DNA of 47,983 nt from Caldithrix sp. (lineage in GTDB: Bacteria > Zhuqueibacterota > Zhuqueibacteria > Thermofontimicrobiales > Sulfurfontimicrobiaceae). Positions 44,795 to 47,983 of this stretch are shown here, piece after piece. The stretch covers positions 1-47,983 of the forward strand of contig DYKB01000029.1 in NCBI GenBank assembly GCA_020722815.1, given 5' to 3'. Position 1 is the first letter of the stretch; each line of letters begins with the position of its first letter. The position numbers and the translations under genes were made by a program. The notes beneath the pieces were generated by a model, which was given only the letters and a program-made list of their open reading frames with translations, ran no database searches and was not told the origin of the DNA.

Positions 44795-45382
44795 TTAGCT
44801 CCGTTTCCGAACCAGTATTTCGTCAACCAATCCATATTTTTTTGCATCTTCGGCGGACATAAAAAAGTTACGATCCGTATCACGTTCAATTGTTTCGACA
44901 GATTGTCCCGTATGTTTCGCAAAAAGTTCATTTAACTCCTGACGGACATTCAAAATTTCCTGGGCATGAATTTGAATATCCGAAGCCTGGCCGGTCGCCC
45001 CACCGAAGGGTTGATGAATCATAATTCGGGAATGCGGGAGGGCCGTGCGTTTGCCCGGTGCACCCGCCGCCAGCAAAAGTGCGGCCATACTGGAAGCCTG
45101 ACCCAGGCAGATCGTGGCCACATCCGGTTTAATATATTGCATGGTATCATAAATTCCCAATCCGGAAGAAATATAGCCACCCGGGGAATTAATATATAAA
45201 AAAACGTCCTTTTCAGGATCTTCAGCTTCAAGAAATAACAATTGAGCGATTACCAGACTGGCCAGTGTATCTTCAATTGGCGCACCAATAAAAATGATTC
45301 GCTCCTTTAAAAGCCGTGAAAAAATGTCATAAGCACGTTCACCACGTCCTGTTTGCTCGATGACCATTGGGACAAGACTCAT
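44795..45382 (-). CDS. clpP: ClpP protease subunit
   Basis: 195 residues. Catalytic S98 ([11 protein letters not shown]) and H123 (IMIHQPFGG) are in place. The position of the usual third residue is N172 in [14 protein letters not shown]; most ClpP proteins have Asp there (DTDRD). The AAC codon is clear in the sequence. Listeria ClpP1 is a known active case with Asn at 172, so function is not excluded. AAGGAGAT precedes the ATG. It forms tetradecamers with ClpX. Located between tig and clpX as in many bacteria. Confidence 0.96.
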   Translation of the reverse strand: MSLVPMVIEQTGRGERAYDIFSRLLKERIIFIGAPIEDTLASLVIAQLLFLEAEDPEKDVFLYINSPGGYISSGLGIYDTMQYIKPDVATICLGQASSMAALLLAAGAPGKRTALPHSRIMIHQPFGGATGQASDIQIHAQEILNVRQELNELFAKHTGQSVETIERDTDRNFFMSAEDAKKYGLVDEILVRKRS

Positions 45383-45415
45383 AATATCTCCTTATTTAAT
45401 AAAATTTCCTGTCTT

Positions 45416-46708
45416 TTAGGCTGAAAATTTCTCAGAATATGATTTTCGAATTTCAGTAATTTTTGAATGCGCGACCACCCAATCAACTACTTTCTGCTCC
45501 ATCAGTTTCAAGGTTAATTCTTCTTTTTCATCAGGTTTCAAATAGCGATTTCGAATCCGATCAATATCAGTATTATAAAGTGTCGCCGTTTCATTATAAT
45601 AAACTTCATAATCGTTCTCTTCGACCGTCATATTTTGTGTGTCTTTAATTTTATCGCGGATCATCCGCCATTTGAGATTCCAGATGGTATCAGCGCGATA
45701 CTCTTCTTTGAATTTTGCTTCATCAATCGGCTTATCACCTTTTTGCATTCTCTTTTTATATGATTCGAGGTAGAAGTTGAGGTGAAAATCGATGAGTTTA
45801 TCGGATAATTCTATTGGATTGGATTTCACCAATTCGTCCATAACCGCGTGCAGGAAATTATTTTGCCAGTACTGTTTCGACTGATACGCCAAACGTTTAC
45901 GCAGCGCCGCTTTTAACTCATCCAGCGATTCGTAATTGCCTACATCCTTTGCAAATTCATCATCCAGATTCGGAAGTGTTTTACTTTTTACCTCTTTTAT
46001 TTTAGCTTCATAATGTACCATTTTAGGTTCGTCTTCTTCGGCACCGATATCATTCAGCACAACCCGGCGCGTATCACCCGCTTTGGCACCAATCAGTTGT
46101 TCACTCAGCACCTTCAGTTCCTCTCCTTTTTCCAGATTCAATTGAAAAAAGTGGTCATTAATTTTCTGACCAATAATTGGAACACCGGTAGAATCTATCT
46201 TCTGGAAATCGACTAAAACATAATCATTTTCTTTTGACTCGGTTTCAATCACATTCATCACCCCATGTTCTTCTCTTAAATTATCGAGCGCTTTCTCAAT
46301 TGCGGCATCATCAACTTCAATAATTTCCTTCTCGAATTCAAAATCCTGAATTTTGGTCAGTTCAATTTCGGGTTCGACTTCCACCACGGCCTTGAAGGAA
46401 AGACCGTTTTGTTCATCATATTTAAAATCATCTATTTCCGAAGGCGGGACCACGTTCAATTTATTCTCTTCAATATAGCGCCCCAGATATTCCTCGACCA
46501 GCTTAGCCGCTATCTCCTGTCGGATTTTTTTGCCCAACAACTGTTTCAACAGCGAAAGCGGGACTTTCCCCTTCCGAAATCCATTTAAGACCACATCTTT
46601 TTGATATTCGTGATAGGCTTTTTCAAACTCAGGCTTTAAATCATCCATCGACACACTGATAAAAACTTCTTTTTGATTTTGACCACTCGATTCAACATTC
46701 GCTTCCAA
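45416..46708 (-). CDS. tig: Trigger factor chaperone
   Basis: 430 residues, near the usual 430-450. The N-terminal ribosome-binding domain has the GFRKGKVPLSLLKQ signature (43-56); the PPIase-type middle domain is reduced but recognisable (about 150-245); the C-terminal helical chaperone domain follows. Trigger factor binds nascent chains at the ribosome exit tunnel. The start is TTG at 46708, supported by GAGGAG 6 nt upstream. It is followed by clpP after 33 bp. An intrinsic terminator separates it from the tRNA-Leu gene upstream. Confidence 0.95.
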   Translation of the reverse strand: MEANVESSGQNQKEVFISVSMDDLKPEFEKAYHEYQKDVVLNGFRKGKVPLSLLKQLLGKKIRQEIAAKLVEEYLGRYIEENKLNVVPPSEIDDFKYDEQNGLSFKAVVEVEPEIELTKIQDFEFEKEIIEVDDAAIEKALDNLREEHGVMNVIETESKENDYVLVDFQKIDSTGVPIIGQKINDHFFQLNLEKGEELKVLSEQLIGAKAGDTRRVVLNDIGAEEDEPKMVHYEAKIKEVKSKTLPNLDDEFAKDVGNYESLDELKAALRKRLAYQSKQYWQNNFLHAVMDELVKSNPIELSDKLIDFHLNFYLESYKKRMQKGDKPIDEAKFKEEYRADTIWNLKWRMIRDKIKDTQNMTVEENDYEVYYNETATLYNTDIDRIRNRYLKPDEKEELTLKLMEQKVVDWVVAHSKITEIRKSYSEKFSA

Positions 46709-46749
46709 GGAAGACTCCTCATGAATAATTAAATTTTGTTGATAAAAAA

Positions 46750-46777
46750 ATAAGCAAGCTAAAAATCGCTCGCTTAT
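46750..46777 (-). terminator. Intrinsic terminator of tRNA-Leu
   Basis: On the minus strand ATAAGCGAGC-GATTTTTA-GCTTGCTTAT, a 10-bp stem with one mismatch, followed by a T-run (46743-46749). It lies after the tRNA and before tig. Confidence 0.8.
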
Positions 46778-46801
46778 CTGCCACTAAGTTAACACAAAAA
46801 A

Positions 46802-46884
46802 TGCGAGAGAGGGGATTTGAACCCCTAAGCCTGTTCGGCACTAGATCCTAAGTCTAGCGCGTCTGCCAATTTCGCCACTCTCGC
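46802..46884 (-). tRNA. tRNA-Leu (UAG)
   Basis: An 83-nt cloverleaf: acceptor GCGAGAG / CTCTCGC with discriminator A, D-arm segment TGGCGAAATTGGCAGACGC, anticodon arm CTAGACTTAGGATCTAG with anticodon TAG, an extended variable arm typical of Leu, and T arm GGGGTTCAAATCCCC. The CCA end is not encoded and must be added enzymatically. It reads CUA and, by wobble, other CUN codons. Confidence 0.97.
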
Positions 46885-47053
46885 AACTATAACCTCTTAA
46901 TATAACAACTTTTTTAAATAATGTCAATAATTTTTTGAAATTACTTGCCATAGCGCATCTTTGGGGAGAAGAAATCCTGGAAATTAATGATGTAATTAAG
47001 CCGTTTCCATTAAAACGAGGCACATGGATAAACATAATATCTAAACTGAGCAA

Positions 47054-47247
47054 TTGGCTTTTAGCTATTGGCTAAAGTAAATTTATCCAACAGTGTAAGA
47101 CAAATTGTTAATTTGTCCATTTATGATACCCATAAGTCCTTAAAATTAGGCAAATTGACCATTTACCCTACATCAAGAAAATCATTGGAACAAGCTTATC
47201 ATTAAATTTAAAAAATTCAATGGCTAAAGGCCAATAGCCAAAAGCCA
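47054..47247. repeat. Heptad inverted pair, AGCCA family
   Basis: TTGGCTT, TTAGCTA, TTGGCTA (47054-47074) face ATGGCTA, AAGGCCA, ATAGCCA, AAAGCCA (47220-47247) in inverted orientation with about 145 bp of AT-rich sequence between. Same family as 75-102. The wider gap 46885-47278 contains no gene I can support. Confidence 0.55.
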
Positions 47248-47278
47248 AACGCCCATTTTCGAGAATACTAAAATTGCA

Positions 47279-47620
47279 TCAAAAAATCTTTAATTCAATC
47301 CCGATTTTGATGATTTCATTGGCAAATGGATTCGCAGGGGTGAAATCAGTTTGGTCAAAAAGATGCGGTTCAATGATGGTTTCATTGGTTGTTCTTAAAA
47401 TCATTGATTTGACTTCCGAATCAAATGAATTCGAGTTTCCTTTCAAAATAATGGCCAGGTCAATATCACTGGATGGATGAACATTGCCCCGTGTATATGA
47501 CCCCAATATATAGGCAGTTTTGATATCAAAATCATGCTTTAATAATCGGGACAGATATTCGGTGGCTATTTTAATAGCATTTCTTTTATCCATTTTCGAT
47601 GCACTTTGATTGATCATCAA
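47279..47620 (-). CDS. MNT-type nucleotidyltransferase, orphan
   Basis: 113 residues. The signature AYILGSYTRGNVHPSSDIDL has G40-S41 and metal-binding D52 and D54. Members of the minimal nucleotidyltransferase group neutralise HEPN RNase toxins by AMPylation. No HEPN-like frame is seen on either side, so it is either an orphan or a relic of a pair. The start is uncertain between the two adjacent ATGs at 47620 and an ATG 9 codons in; neither has a strong ribosome-binding site. Confidence 0.8.
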   Translation of the reverse strand: MMINQSASKMDKRNAIKIATEYLSRLLKHDFDIKTAYILGSYTRGNVHPSSDIDLAIILKGNSNSFDSEVKSMILRTTNETIIEPHLFDQTDFTPANPFANEIIKIGIELKIF

Positions 47621-47983
47621 AATAATATAACTATTTGTATTCTAAAAAGCAAGTGTATCCTTTTCCTTAATATAAATAGCACTTACTCGAAAGGTTAGCC
47701 GGTTGTTTTTATCACAGATTGTATCTGAATATAATTCAGGTTAAGGTAGTAACAGAACTTATCCCAATTCGATTACTTTCAGCTTTATTTTTACAGCGTT
47801 AGGTCACAAATCACATTAATCAATTGAAAAATATAACCATATCAACAACTTATATATAAATATTGACTTCAGATTTAAATTTTTTAATTGTAACGCATAA
47901 TTCATCCAGAAAAATGGTGTAATATTTTTTGATATTTTACTTGACTTTTATAATAAAAGTTTTAAATTATATATATGTAATAT
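47621..47983. other. Right-end intergenic sequence, no gene seen
   Basis: About 360 bp of very AT-rich sequence. A TTGACT at 47941-47946 followed by TAAATT at 47963-47968 could be a promoter for a gene beyond the window. Nothing else is supported. Confidence 0.3.

Noticed and set aside
46841..47053. A 70-codon minus-strand open frame, and a TTG-started 46-codon plus-strand frame in the same place
   Set aside because: The minus frame runs into the tRNA-Leu gene; the plus frame ends inside a heptad repeat. Neither has a supported start or known similarity.

Overview
The window looks like a chromosomal segment of an AT-rich bacterium of the Fibrobacteres-Chlorobi-Bacteroidetes (FCB) assemblage, probably a Calditrichota/KSB1-like lineage. 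That placement is an inference from gene content: secreted proteins with FlgD/CHU_C-like C-terminal sorting domains, a PorV-like outer-membrane protein beside a TonB-dependent receptor, GAF-rich hybrid sensors, and a bacterial tig-clpP-clpX-lon-engB block. Several intergenic regions are packed with small repeats.

Layout. 1-5.9 kb: a VapBC-like toxin-antitoxin pair, a REP-associated tyrosine transposase (RAYT) bracketed by inverted REP hairpins, an orphan cas6 invaded by 7-nt repeats, a C69-type dipeptidase, and a second toxin-antitoxin-like pair. 5.9-9.0 kb: a degraded stretch with a frameshifted antitoxin-like gene, a serine hydrolase pseudogene split by a miniature element, and several MITE-like repeats. 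9.0-16.8 kb (minus strand): three sensor kinases, a CheY-like response regulator and RmuC. 16.9-23.7 kb: a composite repeat island, dinB, a 1435-residue secreted multidomain protein, another miniature element and a third REP copy. 23.9-30.0 kb: a small conserved protein coupled to a radical SAM enzyme, rpmB, a Ycf48/BNR-type secreted protein and a hemolysin III family membrane protein. 30.2-32.3 kb: a nucleotidyltransferase lacking a normal start, a DUF1858-like gene with an in-frame UGA, and nested MITEs. 32.4-38.7 kb (minus): TonB receptor, FlgD-tailed secreted protein, PorV-like protein. 39.1-46.9 kb (minus): tRNA-Leu, tig, clpP, clpX, lon, engB and a class V aminotransferase. The right end has an orphan MNT-type nucleotidyltransferase.

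How genes work together: Tig, ClpXP and Lon form the usual nascent-chain folding and proteolysis block. The receptor, FlgD-tail protein and PorV-like protein look like one outer-membrane uptake or secretion locus. The kinases and response regulator form a two-component cluster whose regulator is probably co-transcribed with rmuC.

The most interesting observations are: (1) the 31110-31364 minus-strand gene, with a clear ribosome-binding site and terminator, in which UGA replaces the second Cys of a CxxC motif and is followed by a GC-rich double hairpin, making it a candidate selenoprotein; (2) a RAYT/REP system whose hairpin stems change with compensation while the linker stays identical; (3) four unrelated 7-nt-periodic repeat families, mostly as inverted pairs, one of which lies inside and around cas6; (4) a three-level nested repeat insertion with an 8-bp target duplication. 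No CRISPR array, rRNA or complete autonomous insertion sequence other than the RAYT was seen.
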